Positions 7,924 to 15,207 of a DNA stretch of 39,298 nucleotides are shown one piece after another (within the stretch, counting starts at the first letter, position 1; each line of letters opens with the position of its first letter). The translations under genes were made by a program, and so were the position numbers. The stretch covers positions 1 to 39,298 of the forward strand of contig JBAZSP010000009.1 in assembly GCA_041663285.1 (NCBI GenBank), read 5' to 3'. The notes beneath the pieces are model-generated. The model was not told the DNA's origin, ran no database searches, and was given only the letters and a program-made list of their open reading frames with translations. Origin of the DNA: UBA1435 sp041663285. Lineage in GTDB: Bacteria; Patescibacteriota; Microgenomatia; UBA12405.

Positions 7924-8514
7924 ATGAATTTGGACTCAAAATCGCAAAAAGGAATGGGGATAATTGCATTCATATTGGAATTTGCCCAGTCTATAGTATT
8001 GGCATTGTCGGTATTTGTACTATTGTATTTGTTTGTGGATCCACCTAACGAAGTAAAGGGTAATTCTATGCTGCCTAATTTTACAAATGGAGAGTATTTG
8101 TTGACTGATAAGCTGACTTATCAGTTTTCAGAACCAAAAAGAGGTGACGTGGTAGTTTTTAAAGCACCACCCTCGGAACCGTGCTCGGAAGACGAGTGTG
8201 AATATATCAAAAGAATTATCGGTATACCCGGCGACAGAGTTAAGGTTGAGAAGGGGGGAGTTTATCTTAATGGCCAAAAATTGGACCAAGTATTTCTTCC
8301 GAGTGATTTTGTGACTGAAGACGGATCGTTTATGCAGGAAGGGGTGGAAAGAGTGGTGCCACCGGGAGAGTATTTGTGTTTTGGAGATAATCGTAACCAC
8401 TCAAGAGATGGCAGAGAGTTTGGGACTATAAAGAAAAACTCGATTGTTGGGAAGGCGTTTTTTAAGTATTGGCCACCGTCTGCCTGGGGGATAGTGGAGG
8501 GTGTCAGGTTCTAG
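7924..8514 (+). CDS. lepB: Signal peptidase I
   Basis: The 196-residue protein has one N-terminal membrane segment (about 13-37) and the S26 boxes: KGNSMLPNF with nucleophile Ser48, YIKRIIGIPGD with general base Lys96, and FGDNRNHSRDGREFG near 147-161. It removes signal peptides from exported proteins on the outer face of the membrane. Likely clients in this window include the secreted lipase, while the lipoprotein would need signal peptidase II instead. The length is close to the short Gram-positive type. An extra acidic, Cys-containing insertion (SEPCSEDECEY, 84-94) sits just before the catalytic Lys and could form a disulfide. It ends 10 bases from the convergent parB gene. Confidence 0.95.
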   Translation: MNLDSKSQKGMGIIAFILEFAQSIVLALSVFVLLYLFVDPPNEVKGNSMLPNFTNGEYLLTDKLTYQFSEPKRGDVVVFKAPPSEPCSEDECEYIKRIIGIPGDRVKVEKGGVYLNGQKLDQVFLPSDFVTEDGSFMQEGVERVVPPGEYLCFGDNRNHSRDGREFGTIKKNSIVGKAFFKYWPPSAWGIVEGVRF

Positions 8515-8524
8515 CCGGACGGAC

Positions 8525-9370
8525 CTAGTCTTTTAAAGACTGGATTTCTTTGTTGGTGAGATGAAAATAAAGATTTTTAAGGTTGTCAAAACGTTTTTCC
8601 GGATTACCTCTAAACTGGAAAGTGATCTTGGTTAGGACGTTGGTTTGGGTAATTTTTACTTTTGAGGTTTTATCCTGGAAAAAGCTTTCCAAATCGGCCC
8701 CGATGTTGTCAAGTTTTGACTTAAGGAATTGAGGTAGATTTTCTTTGGTAATTGGCACTTCGCCTTCTTCGATCTTTTTTCTCATACGGCGGGAGATTTC
8801 TTCGGCGCGGCGAACGGAAGCTTTTTCTTTGAGAACGATTTTGTAGGCCTCGATCATCAGCCGGGTGTCCCCTATCCCGGATAAAGCCCGGGCGTGACCT
8901 TCGGTGATTAAACCTGAAAGTAAACCATCTTTGAGGGCGTCAGGGAGAGTAAGAAGCTTAAGGACATTGATAATATAAGGAATGCTTTTGCTGACTTTTT
9001 TAGCAATTTGATGATTATCGAGATTGAATTCTTCTTTTAGCCGGAGAAAAGCCTTGGCCCTTTCAATGGGATTTAGATCTTTGCGTTGAACGTTTTCGAC
9101 AATAGCCATTTCCAGCATCTGTTGAGGGGTGGTTTCTTTGATAATGGCAGGAACATACGGTAATTTTAGGGATCTGGCCGCCCGCCAACGGCGCTCACCG
9201 GCAATTATTTGGTAACCGGCGGGAGTTTTGGCGATAATTAAAGGCTCGAGGATACCATGTTCTTTGATGGATTCAACTAATTCCTGAATCGATTCCGGGC
9301 TGATGATACCGCGGGGTTGAAGGGGGTTTGGCTCAAGCTGATTAGTAGGAATTTGGGTTACGTCTTTCAT
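8525..9370 (-). CDS. parB: ParB/Spo0J-type chromosome partitioning protein
   Basis: The 281-residue protein contains the N-terminal nucleotide-binding ParB domain with GERRWRAA (58-65) and ENVQRKDLN (92-100). This is followed by a helix-turn-helix region (about 117-142, HQIAKKVSKSIPYIINVLKLL) and a C-terminal dimerisation region. ParB proteins are CTP-dependent clamps that load on parS and act with ParA in chromosome segregation. It is the last gene of the ribosomal-protein group on this strand. No parA is adjacent in the window, so the partner would be elsewhere. A CACGTG-centred palindrome occurs just upstream. Confidence 0.93.
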   Translation of the reverse strand: MKDVTQIPTNQLEPNPLQPRGIISPESIQELVESIKEHGILEPLIIAKTPAGYQIIAGERRWRAARSLKLPYVPAIIKETTPQQMLEMAIVENVQRKDLNPIERAKAFLRLKEEFNLDNHQIAKKVSKSIPYIINVLKLLTLPDALKDGLLSGLITEGHARALSGIGDTRLMIEAYKIVLKEKASVRRAEEISRRMRKKIEEGEVPITKENLPQFLKSKLDNIGADLESFFQDKTSKVKITQTNVLTKITFQFRGNPEKRFDNLKNLYFHLTNKEIQSLKD

Positions 9371-9390
9371 AGTCTTAGATTACTATGAAA

Positions 9391-9398
9391 ACACGTGT
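9391..9398. promoter_or_regulatory. ACACGTGT palindrome upstream of parB, possible ParB-related site
   Basis: An eight-base perfect palindrome with the CACGTG core of bacterial parS lies 20 bases before the parB ATG. The flanks do not match the GTTTCAC/GTGAAAC arms of consensus parS, so it may be a diverged parS, an autoregulatory site, or chance. Confidence 0.25.
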
Positions 9399-9434
9399 GA
9401 AAAAAGGGGAATAAAATGGATCAAAAGACTTTAG

Positions 9435-9686
9435 CTAAGCCTTGGCTACCGATACGATTCTTTTACCAAATTTTTTGCTGAACTTAACTATTCCCGGCCT
9501 GATGGCGTAGATGGTGTAGTCCTTACCTGCTTTAGCTCCAAGACCAGGATGGAATTTGGAACCAACCTGGCGGACAATAATTTGCCCGACCGAGACTGAT
9601 TGATCCCCATAAATTTTTACTCCAAGCCTTTGACCCGGGCGGTTGGATTTTTGATTAGTTTTACCTTGAGATTTGGTATGTGCCAT
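9435..9686 (-). CDS. rpmA: 50S ribosomal protein L27
   Basis: The 83-residue basic protein begins MAHTKSQGKTNQKSNRPGQR and has the L27 core GDQSVSVGQIIVRQ and FHPG (46-49). L27 lies at the peptidyl transferase centre, where its N-terminal tail reaches the P-site tRNA. The start is the canonical MAH with no cleavable Firmicutes-type extension. It follows L21 by 10 bases in the usual rplU-rpmA pair. Confidence 0.97.
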   Translation of the reverse strand: MAHTKSQGKTNQKSNRPGQRLGVKIYGDQSVSVGQIIVRQVGSKFHPGLGAKAGKDYTIYAIRPGIVKFSKKFGKRIVSVAKA

Positions 9687-9696
9687 GCTGTTTTAG

Positions 9697-10014
9697 TTAT
9701 GTGGAAGAAATTTTGGTAATTTTTATGTCGCTCAGTTCATGTCTAAAGCCTAAGGTTTTTCGATAACGGGATTTGGCTTTATATTTAAAGACGGTCAGTT
9801 TAGGGCTACGGTAGTTTTTGACTATAACAAATTCAACCTTCGAATTGGGTAAATAAGGGTTGCCAACCGAAACGTGGTCATCGTCAACAGTAAGTAAAAC
9901 TTCCGGGATGGAGACCGTGTCGCCCGGCTGATGATTTAGATTGTTGACAGTCAAGACCTGGTTTTCGGTGACTTTGTACTGTGAACCGGCCAATTTGATA
10001 ACGGCATATTTCAT
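9697..10014 (-). CDS. rplU: 50S ribosomal protein L21
   Basis: The 105-residue protein begins MKYAVIKLAGSQYKVTENQ and carries the family's PGDTVSIPEVLL region and the C-terminal KAKSRYRKTLGFRHELSDIKI segment that binds 23S rRNA. Length is normal. It heads the rplU-rpmA pair. The perfect TATAAT eight bases before its ATG leaves no room for a Shine-Dalgarno sequence and points to a leaderless mRNA. Confidence 0.97.
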   Translation of the reverse strand: MKYAVIKLAGSQYKVTENQVLTVNNLNHQPGDTVSIPEVLLTVDDDHVSVGNPYLPNSKVEFVIVKNYRSPKLTVFKYKAKSRYRKTLGFRHELSDIKITKISST

Positions 10015-10022
10015 ACTTGGGA

Positions 10023-10050
10023 ATTATAGCATGGAGAATGAGTTTTACAA
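10023..10050 (-). promoter_or_regulatory. Promoter of rplU-rpmA
   Basis: On the minus strand TTGTAA (10045-10050) and TATAAT (10023-10028) are 16 bases apart, close to sigma-70 consensus. The -10 box ends eight bases before the L21 ATG, so transcription should start at or next to the start codon. It lies in the gap after rodA, making the ribosomal genes independent of the ileS transcript. Confidence 0.65.
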
Positions 10051-10054
10051 TTAA

Positions 10055-11053
10055 TTAGCTGGAGTAGATGATGCCTAGTGAAAACAAGAGGGAAATTACC
10101 GATGATCCTCCTACCGAGAGAAATGGAAGAGGGATGCCGGTCACCGGAAGAAGGCCAAGATTCATGCCGATATTGATGACTAATTGAGCCCATATTTGAA
10201 TGGCGATGCCAAGGGTAAAGAAGAAAAGTGACCGGTTGTTAGTAGTGGAAAAGGCTTTGGAAAAAAGGTTTTTAATTAAGGTAAAATAGGCTCCAATAAT
10301 GATAAGCAAGCCCAACAAGCCGGTTTCCTCGATAGTGGCGGAAATTATAAAGTCAGTGTGCTTTTCGGGAAGAAAAAGCAGCTGCCCCTGAGTCCCCTTT
10401 TTATAACCTTTGCCTAATAATCCTCCCGAGCCAATAGCGATTTTTGATTGGATTACGTTATAGCCTTTACCCAAAGGATCAGATCGGGGATTTATAAAGT
10501 TCAGGATCCGCTGTCTTTGATAGTCGTGGAAAACCCGGGTCCAAATCAGAGGGGAGATGGCAGTTAGGATGACCAAAGAGACCAGGGCAATTTTGAGTAG
10601 CTGGCGATTATATAGAACTACCGGGGTTAAAAGCAGAAGAAACGAGATGGCGCTGCCCAGATCGGGTTGAGCCATGATGATAAAGACAGGGATCAAGTGG
10701 ATAAGAGCTAGCTGGCCGTGGCTAATGAACAACATCATGAAGGGCTTGGTGACCTCCGAAGGCTGAAAGGTGGTAAAACCAAGATCTATCCAACGACGGG
10801 ATCCGCGGGTGTAGGTATTTAAAAAAATCGGTGTCAGTAAAAGTACACAACTACCGATAAAAAGTAGCCACCGAATAGGATAAGTTCGCTGAGGGGTGGT
10901 TTGCTTGCCAATAAAAAAGGCAAAAATGGCTATCAACCAGGATATAAACTGCTTGGGGAGGAACGCCGGCGCCACTGAACTAACCATCAATAAATTAAAA
11001 CTAAAAAGAACCAAAAGCGAGATGGTGATGGGTAGCAAAGCTGTTTTTGACAT
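10055..11053 (-). CDS. rodA: RodA/FtsW-family SEDS glycosyltransferase
   Basis: The 332-residue polytopic membrane protein has many transmembrane segments and the SEDS signatures: RWIDLGFTTFQPSEVTK, QPDLGSAISFLLLL, a loop with GNVIQSKIAIGSGGLLGKG-like spacing, TDFIISATIEETG, and PLPFLSVGGSS near the end. SEDS proteins polymerise lipid II glycan strands. Because a second, cluster-embedded paralogue is the better FtsW candidate, this is probably the elongation enzyme RodA. Its ATG overlaps the ileS stop as TAATG (11051-11055), suggesting translational coupling. No class B PBP is beside it. Confidence 0.88.
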   Translation of the reverse strand: MSKTALLPITISLLVLFSFNLLMVSSVAPAFLPKQFISWLIAIFAFFIGKQTTPQRTYPIRWLLFIGSCVLLLTPIFLNTYTRGSRRWIDLGFTTFQPSEVTKPFMMLFISHGQLALIHLIPVFIIMAQPDLGSAISFLLLLTPVVLYNRQLLKIALVSLVILTAISPLIWTRVFHDYQRQRILNFINPRSDPLGKGYNVIQSKIAIGSGGLLGKGYKKGTQGQLLFLPEKHTDFIISATIEETGLLGLLIIIGAYFTLIKNLFSKAFSTTNNRSLFFFTLGIAIQIWAQLVINIGMNLGLLPVTGIPLPFLSVGGSSVISLLFSLGIIYSS

Positions 11054-13860
11054 TAAACTTTAGTGATATAAAAAGTATCGGCTTTGCGGATCGATTCTGC
11101 TTGGGTTTTGGCCAATATTTCGGATTCAAAAGTCTTTGGCCAGTCGGGGGCGTAAACAATTATTCGATCTTTTAGGGTCATGTCCATTTTTTTTCTTTCA
11201 ACCTGGATATTCCTAACTAAATCACGGAAATCACCCTCGGCTATTAAGTCGGGAGTTAAGATGGTGTCTAAGTCGACGGTTAGATGATCGGCTGATTCGA
11301 CTTTTACTGATTTGACGTTGAGTTCATTTTTAATAATATTTACCAAGTCAGAAGTTAGTAGGTTGGGGTTAGTTGTTTTAACATTAATTGATGCCAAAGG
11401 TTGTCGGGTACTGATACCTTGAGTTTTGCGGGCCATATTACCTTGTTCACAAATTTGACGAACCAAGCCCATGGCTTCGGACAAACTGGTATTTAGTGTG
11501 GTTACCAGTGGGTAACTTTCTAAATGAATTGATTCGGAAGCCTTTGGGTCAAAGGGGACAACTAAGGTTTGCCAAAAATATTCGGTGATGAAGGGAATTA
11601 GCGGTGCAGTCGTCTTGGAATATTGGACAAGGACCAGCCAAAGGGTTTGTAATGCGTCAATATCGCCGTTGACAAAACGATCCCGTGATTGCCGGATATA
11701 CCATCGGGAAAGATCTTCGATAAAAGGTTGAACTAACCTAACCGCGTTAGGGATTTGATAGGCTGTCAGTGCTTGTTCAAAGTTTTGCGAGAATTCGTTT
11801 ACCTTATTAAGGATCCAAAGATCTAAAACATTTGTGGATTTAATAACTTCTCTTTTTGGAATCCATTCGTTCAGCTGGGCGTAGGTGAGAAAGTATTTAA
11901 ACGAATTCCACAAAGGCAGAAGAATATTTTTAACCTTATCCTCAATTTCTTTCTCGTCGATGTTGATATTCTCCCCTATCATGACGACGCTGCCCATAAA
12001 ATATAGTCTAAGTGCTTCAGCGCCGTACTTTTGAAGAATCATTTTTGGGTCGGGATAATTTTTGTAAAGCTTGCTCATCTTGCGGCCATCCGTTCCCATG
12101 ATGACACCAGTGACGATACAGTTTTTGAAAGAAGCAGAGCCAAAAAGCCCATTGGCCAGGACGTGAAGAGTATAGAACCAGCCGCGGGTCTGGGCGATGT
12201 ACTCGATGATATAATCGGCGGGGAATTCTTTGTTAAACTGTTCTTTGTTTTCAAAGGGATAATGGATTTGGGCGTAGGGCATTGAACCGGATTCAAACCA
12301 ACAGTCAAGTACCTCCGGTACGCGGTGGATGTCTTTGCCACATTGGTGACACTTTACTACAACCTCGTCAATTTCTGGCTTGTGCAAATTGGTGATCTTC
12401 TGGCCAGATTTTGTCTCTAATTCTTGGATAGATTCCGGGACAAATCGAAAGCCGCAGCTACATTCCCAGACAGGAATGGGCGAAGCCCAGTAACGAGAGC
12501 GTGACAAACACCAGTCCGGTGCAGTTTCGATACCTTGTCCAAATCGGCCGTGTTTTATGTGATCGGGGATCCAATTAATCGCTTCATTGGTCTCTTTCAT
12601 CCCCGGCTTTAGTTGGGAGACCCGGAGGTACCAGGCAGTTTGGGACTTATAGATTAAAGGGGTGCCGCAGCGATAGCAGAAAGGGTAGCTATGAGTAATT
12701 TTTTCGACTTTAAAAAGTAGATGGCGGGAGGTGAGTTCTTCAATTACCACCGGATCGGCTTTTTTGACGAAAAGTCCAGCAAAAGGAGCGACCTGGTCGA
12801 TTATTTTACCCTCATCATCAACATGGTCGATGATGGACAAATTTAACAATTTTCCAAGATTAAAGTCTTCATCACCAAAGCCCGGAGCAATATGGACGAC
12901 CCCAGTTCCTTCTTCCATGGAAACTAAGTCGGCATTATAAATTTTGTAATCATTTGGACCAGTTTCAAAAAAACGATAAAGTGGTTCGTAGGATTTACCT
13001 ACCAGTTTTGAGCCTTTGAACTCCTCAATAACCCGGTAGTTTTGGCCAGTAAGAACAGAGTCCAAGCGGGATTTGGCAAGAATGAGATGTTCGCCATTTA
13101 AATCAACTTTTACATAATCCTGATCCTGATCGATTGCCAGAGCTAAGTTGCCCGGTAGCGTCCAGGGGGTGGTTGTCCAGGCGAGGATGAAGGCATCGGA
13201 ATCAGTTAGTTTGAATTTTATTGAAATTGCCGGATCTTCTACCATGCGGTAGGAATTGTCCATGGCGATTTCAAAATTTGAGAGAGGGGTGGCACAACGA
13301 GGGCAGTACAAAGAAGTACGGCGTGATTTGTAGATTAAATCTTTTTTGTAAAGTTGAGAAAAAGCCCACATTACAGACTCCATGTACTTTAAGTCCATGG
13401 TTTTGTATGAGTTATTAAAATCTACCCAACGTCCGATGTGGTCGATATACCATTCCCATTCCTGGGAGACATTTTTTACATAGGCATAGCATTCATCGAT
13501 GTAGCGACGGATACCGATGGTTTCGATATCTTTTTTGGTCTTAAGGCCAAGTTTTTCCTCAACTTTGTTTTCTGTAGGTAAACCATGGCAATCCCATCCC
13601 CAGACACGTCTGACTCGTTTACCTTTCATGGTCCAAAACCGGGGTATGACATCTTTGGCGATGGAGGGTAGAAGCGATCCGTGGTGAGGTGAGCCGGTGA
13701 TAAAAGGCGGTCCATCGTAAAAGGTGTAGACATTCTCAAGTGGGCGTTGATCAATCGATTTCTCGAATGAATGGTTTGCCTTCCAGAAGTCGATAATTTC
13801 TTGTTCAAGAGAGGCAAAGTTGACGTTTTGCGGAATTTTTTTATAGTTCTTTTGGGCCAT
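11053..13860 (-). CDS. ileS: Isoleucyl-tRNA synthetase, eukaryote-type (IleRS2-like), with altered HIGH and KMSKS motifs
   Basis: The 935-residue class I synthetase charges tRNA-Ile. Seen in order are YTFYDGPPFITGSPHHGSLL (45-64, where HIGH reads HHGS), GWDCHGLPTE (88-97), the editing-domain WTTTPWTLPGNLA (228-240), two zinc-type clusters (CPRC at 186-189 and CYRC at 395-398, with later CHQC), and DGRKMSKLYKNYPDP (591-605, where KMSKS reads KMSKL). The sequence around the motifs resembles the eukaryotic/archaeal-type enzyme, which is usually mupirocin-insensitive. No bacterial C-terminal zinc finger is evident. A leader peptide with three Ile codons and a hairpin precede it. The start is supported by the MAQKNYKKI N-terminus directly before conserved sequence. 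Confidence 0.95.
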   Translation of the reverse strand: MAQKNYKKIPQNVNFASLEQEIIDFWKANHSFEKSIDQRPLENVYTFYDGPPFITGSPHHGSLLPSIAKDVIPRFWTMKGKRVRRVWGWDCHGLPTENKVEEKLGLKTKKDIETIGIRRYIDECYAYVKNVSQEWEWYIDHIGRWVDFNNSYKTMDLKYMESVMWAFSQLYKKDLIYKSRRTSLYCPRCATPLSNFEIAMDNSYRMVEDPAISIKFKLTDSDAFILAWTTTPWTLPGNLALAIDQDQDYVKVDLNGEHLILAKSRLDSVLTGQNYRVIEEFKGSKLVGKSYEPLYRFFETGPNDYKIYNADLVSMEEGTGVVHIAPGFGDEDFNLGKLLNLSIIDHVDDEGKIIDQVAPFAGLFVKKADPVVIEELTSRHLLFKVEKITHSYPFCYRCGTPLIYKSQTAWYLRVSQLKPGMKETNEAINWIPDHIKHGRFGQGIETAPDWCLSRSRYWASPIPVWECSCGFRFVPESIQELETKSGQKITNLHKPEIDEVVVKCHQCGKDIHRVPEVLDCWFESGSMPYAQIHYPFENKEQFNKEFPADYIIEYIAQTRGWFYTLHVLANGLFGSASFKNCIVTGVIMGTDGRKMSKLYKNYPDPKMILQKYGAEALRLYFMGSVVMIGENINIDEKEIEDKVKNILLPLWNSFKYFLTYAQLNEWIPKREVIKSTNVLDLWILNKVNEFSQNFEQALTAYQIPNAVRLVQPFIEDLSRWYIRQSRDRFVNGDIDALQTLWLVLVQYSKTTAPLIPFITEYFWQTLVVPFDPKASESIHLESYPLVTTLNTSLSEAMGLVRQICEQGNMARKTQGISTRQPLASINVKTTNPNLLTSDLVNIIKNELNVKSVKVESADHLTVDLDTILTPDLIAEGDFRDLVRNIQVERKKMDMTLKDRIIVYAPDWPKTFESEILAKTQAESIRKADTFYITKV

Positions 13861-13864
13861 ATAT

Positions 13865-13892
13865 AAAAAAATCCTTCAAACGAAGGATTTTT
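13865..13892 (-). terminator. Terminator-like hairpin immediately before ileS (attenuator candidate)
   Basis: The minus strand reads AAAAATCCTTC, loop GTTT, GAAGGATTTTT, then more T residues, giving an 11-bp stem followed by a run of U. It ends four bases before the ileS ATG, so ileS must be transcribed through it. The 3' arm also contains AAGGA, the only Shine-Dalgarno-like sequence for ileS, so the same hairpin could block translation. Confidence 0.7.
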
Positions 13893-13895
13893 AAG

Positions 13896-13919
13896 AGCCC
13901 CGGAGATAAGCCCGGAGCT
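13896..13919 (-). promoter_or_regulatory. GC-rich hairpin between the leader ORF and the ileS terminator
   Basis: AGCTCCGG (13912-13919) pairs with CCGGGGCT (13896-13903) around the eight-base loop GCTTATCT; one pair is G-U. The 5' arm starts inside the leader ORF stop codon, so a ribosome stalled on the Ile codons would cover it. I could not find a strong alternative pairing to the terminator. Confidence 0.6.
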
Positions 13920-13956
13920 ATTTAATGATAATTAAGGAATAAAGATGCGACGTCAT
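13918..13956 (-). CDS. Candidate ileS leader peptide (12 residues, three consecutive Ile)
   Basis: The ORF encodes MTSHLYSLIIIK followed by TAG. The Ile codons ATT, ATC and ATT (13924-13932) are consecutive and sit directly before the Lys codon and the stop. This is the arrangement of ribosome-mediated attenuators such as those of ilv, leu and his operons, placed here before the synthetase for the same amino acid. The stop codon overlaps the base of a GC-rich hairpin, and a terminator hairpin follows. Promoter spacing suggests the ORF is nearly leaderless, as there is no Shine-Dalgarno sequence. It is short enough that chance cannot be excluded, but codon identity, position and hairpins agree. 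Confidence 0.6.
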   Translation of the reverse strand: MTSHLYSLIIIK

Positions 13957-13965
13957 GAATATATT

Positions 13966-13974
13966 ATTCTATCA
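13966..13974 (-). promoter_or_regulatory. Extended -10 promoter of the ileS leader
   Basis: TGATAGAAT is a TGn extended -10 with hexamer TAGAAT at 13966-13971. It lies nine bases before the leader ATG at 13954-13956. A weak TTAGTT lies about 18 bases upstream. Transcription would start within a few bases of the leader ATG. Confidence 0.45.
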
Positions 13975-14040
13975 CGTTGAAAAATAAATAACTAACGGTC
14001 TACATGCCGGGTATTTAGAAGTATTGATTATTATTTTGGG

Positions 14041-15204
14041 CTATTTATTTTTTCTAAGAAATGCGGGAATGTCGAATTCGTCCTGGATGTCGACACCTTT
14101 GGGGATGTCGGTGTTGCCTAAGAACTTGTTAATTTGCTCGGAATTTAGCTGGGAGGGCTGGATTTGGTCTAATGAAGTGAAGGGGGGCGGTGACTCGATA
14201 ATTTTTTGAGCCACGGCCTTTTTGGATTGGAAAATACGGGACCGGCTTTCGTCAAAACCGGTGGCGATTACTGTAATTTTTATGGTGTCTTTAAAGGTTG
14301 GGTCAATAGTGGCTCCGAAAATAATATTGGCGTCGGGAGCGGTGTGCTGGGTAATAGTTTTGGCCGCATCTTCGATTTCGGCCATGGTAATGTCGGGGCC
14401 ACCGGCGATGTTGATCAGAGCTCCACGGGCGCCTTCGATATCGACCTCGACGATGGGAGATTGGATGGCCATCTCAACTGCTTTTTGAGCTTTATTTTCA
14501 CCACTGGCTTCACCAACGCCCATTAAGGCAGAACCGGCATCGCTCATAATAGTTTTAATGTCAGCAAAGTCAAGGTTGATTAATCCGGGAGTGGTGATTA
14601 AATCAGCAATGGCTTTGGTGCCGCGGTGAAGGACCGAATCGGCCACTCTGAAGGCTTCCAGAAGGGTGGTTTTGTCGTTGACTACCTCCATCACCTTTTG
14701 GTTAGGAATGACGATAAGGGTGTCGACATTTTGCTTGAGAAGAGAGATCCCCTGCTCGGCATTGGTCATCCGGCGGGTACCCTCAAAAAGGAAGGGTTTG
14801 GTAACAACGGCAATAGTCAGGATACCTAGTTCTTTTTTGGCGATTTCGGCAATAATCGGAGCAGCGCCGGTACAAGTACCGCCACCCATGCCACCGGTGA
14901 TAAAAACCATGTCGGTATTTTCGAGACATTCTTTAATCCGATCCTTGGATTCTTTGGCGGCCTCCTCGCCCATTTTGGGATTACCGCCAGCACCTAGACC
15001 TTTAGTAAGTTTTTCACCAATTTGGATTTTTATCGGAGCCAGTGAATTTAGGAGGGCTTGGGAATCGGTATTGATAGCGATAAATTCAACCCCCTTAATA
15101 TTGTCTTCGGCCAACATGGAATTAATGGCATTATTTCCACCACCGCCAACTCCAAGAACTTTGATTTTGGCGAATTGACCGGAGAGTGTTTTTATCAATC
15201 CCAT
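14041..15204 (-). CDS. ftsZ: Cell division GTPase FtsZ
   Basis: The 387-residue tubulin homologue contains GVGGGGNNA (18-26), the tubulin signature GGMGGGTCTG (104-113) and the later T7-loop region NLDFADIKTIM. These form the GTPase site made between subunits. A linker follows, then the C-terminal conserved peptide (IQDEFDIPAFLRKNK) that binds FtsA. FtsZ forms the cytokinetic ring at midcell. It lies four bases after ftsA in the usual ftsA-ftsZ order and is the last dcw gene. About 85 untranslated bases separate its stop from the ileS leader ORF, with only a weak hairpin there. Confidence 0.98.
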   Translation of the reverse strand: MGLIKTLSGQFAKIKVLGVGGGGNNAINSMLAEDNIKGVEFIAINTDSQALLNSLAPIKIQIGEKLTKGLGAGGNPKMGEEAAKESKDRIKECLENTDMVFITGGMGGGTCTGAAPIIAEIAKKELGILTIAVVTKPFLFEGTRRMTNAEQGISLLKQNVDTLIVIPNQKVMEVVNDKTTLLEAFRVADSVLHRGTKAIADLITTPGLINLDFADIKTIMSDAGSALMGVGEASGENKAQKAVEMAIQSPIVEVDIEGARGALINIAGGPDITMAEIEDAAKTITQHTAPDANIIFGATIDPTFKDTIKITVIATGFDESRSRIFQSKKAVAQKIIESPPPFTSLDQIQPSQLNSEQINKFLGNTDIPKGVDIQDEFDIPAFLRKNK

Positions 15205-15207
15205 AAT

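Noticed and set aside
8524..8545. Short palindrome AGTCTTTTAAAGACT at the lepB/parB convergence
   Set aside because: It is part of the parB coding end, has almost no loop and no U-run in either direction, so a terminator call is not supported.
9391..9398. Canonical parS
   Set aside because: Core CACGTG matches but the GTTT/AAAC arms do not, so it is listed only as a low-confidence palindrome.
13921..13980. T-box upstream of ileS
   Set aside because: No AGGGTGG-type T-box core or UGGN bulge is present; the leader ORF and hairpins explain the region better.
13981..14040. Rho-independent terminator after ftsZ
   Set aside because: Only a weak, bulged pairing (CTAA with TTAG and CGG with CCG) precedes TTATTTATTTTT; not strong enough to list as a feature.
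14206..14526. Plus-strand open frames opposite ftsZ and other dcw genes, some over 80 codons
   Set aside because: They have low-complexity translations with no motifs, and the minus frames encode clear conserved proteins, so these are antisense shadows.
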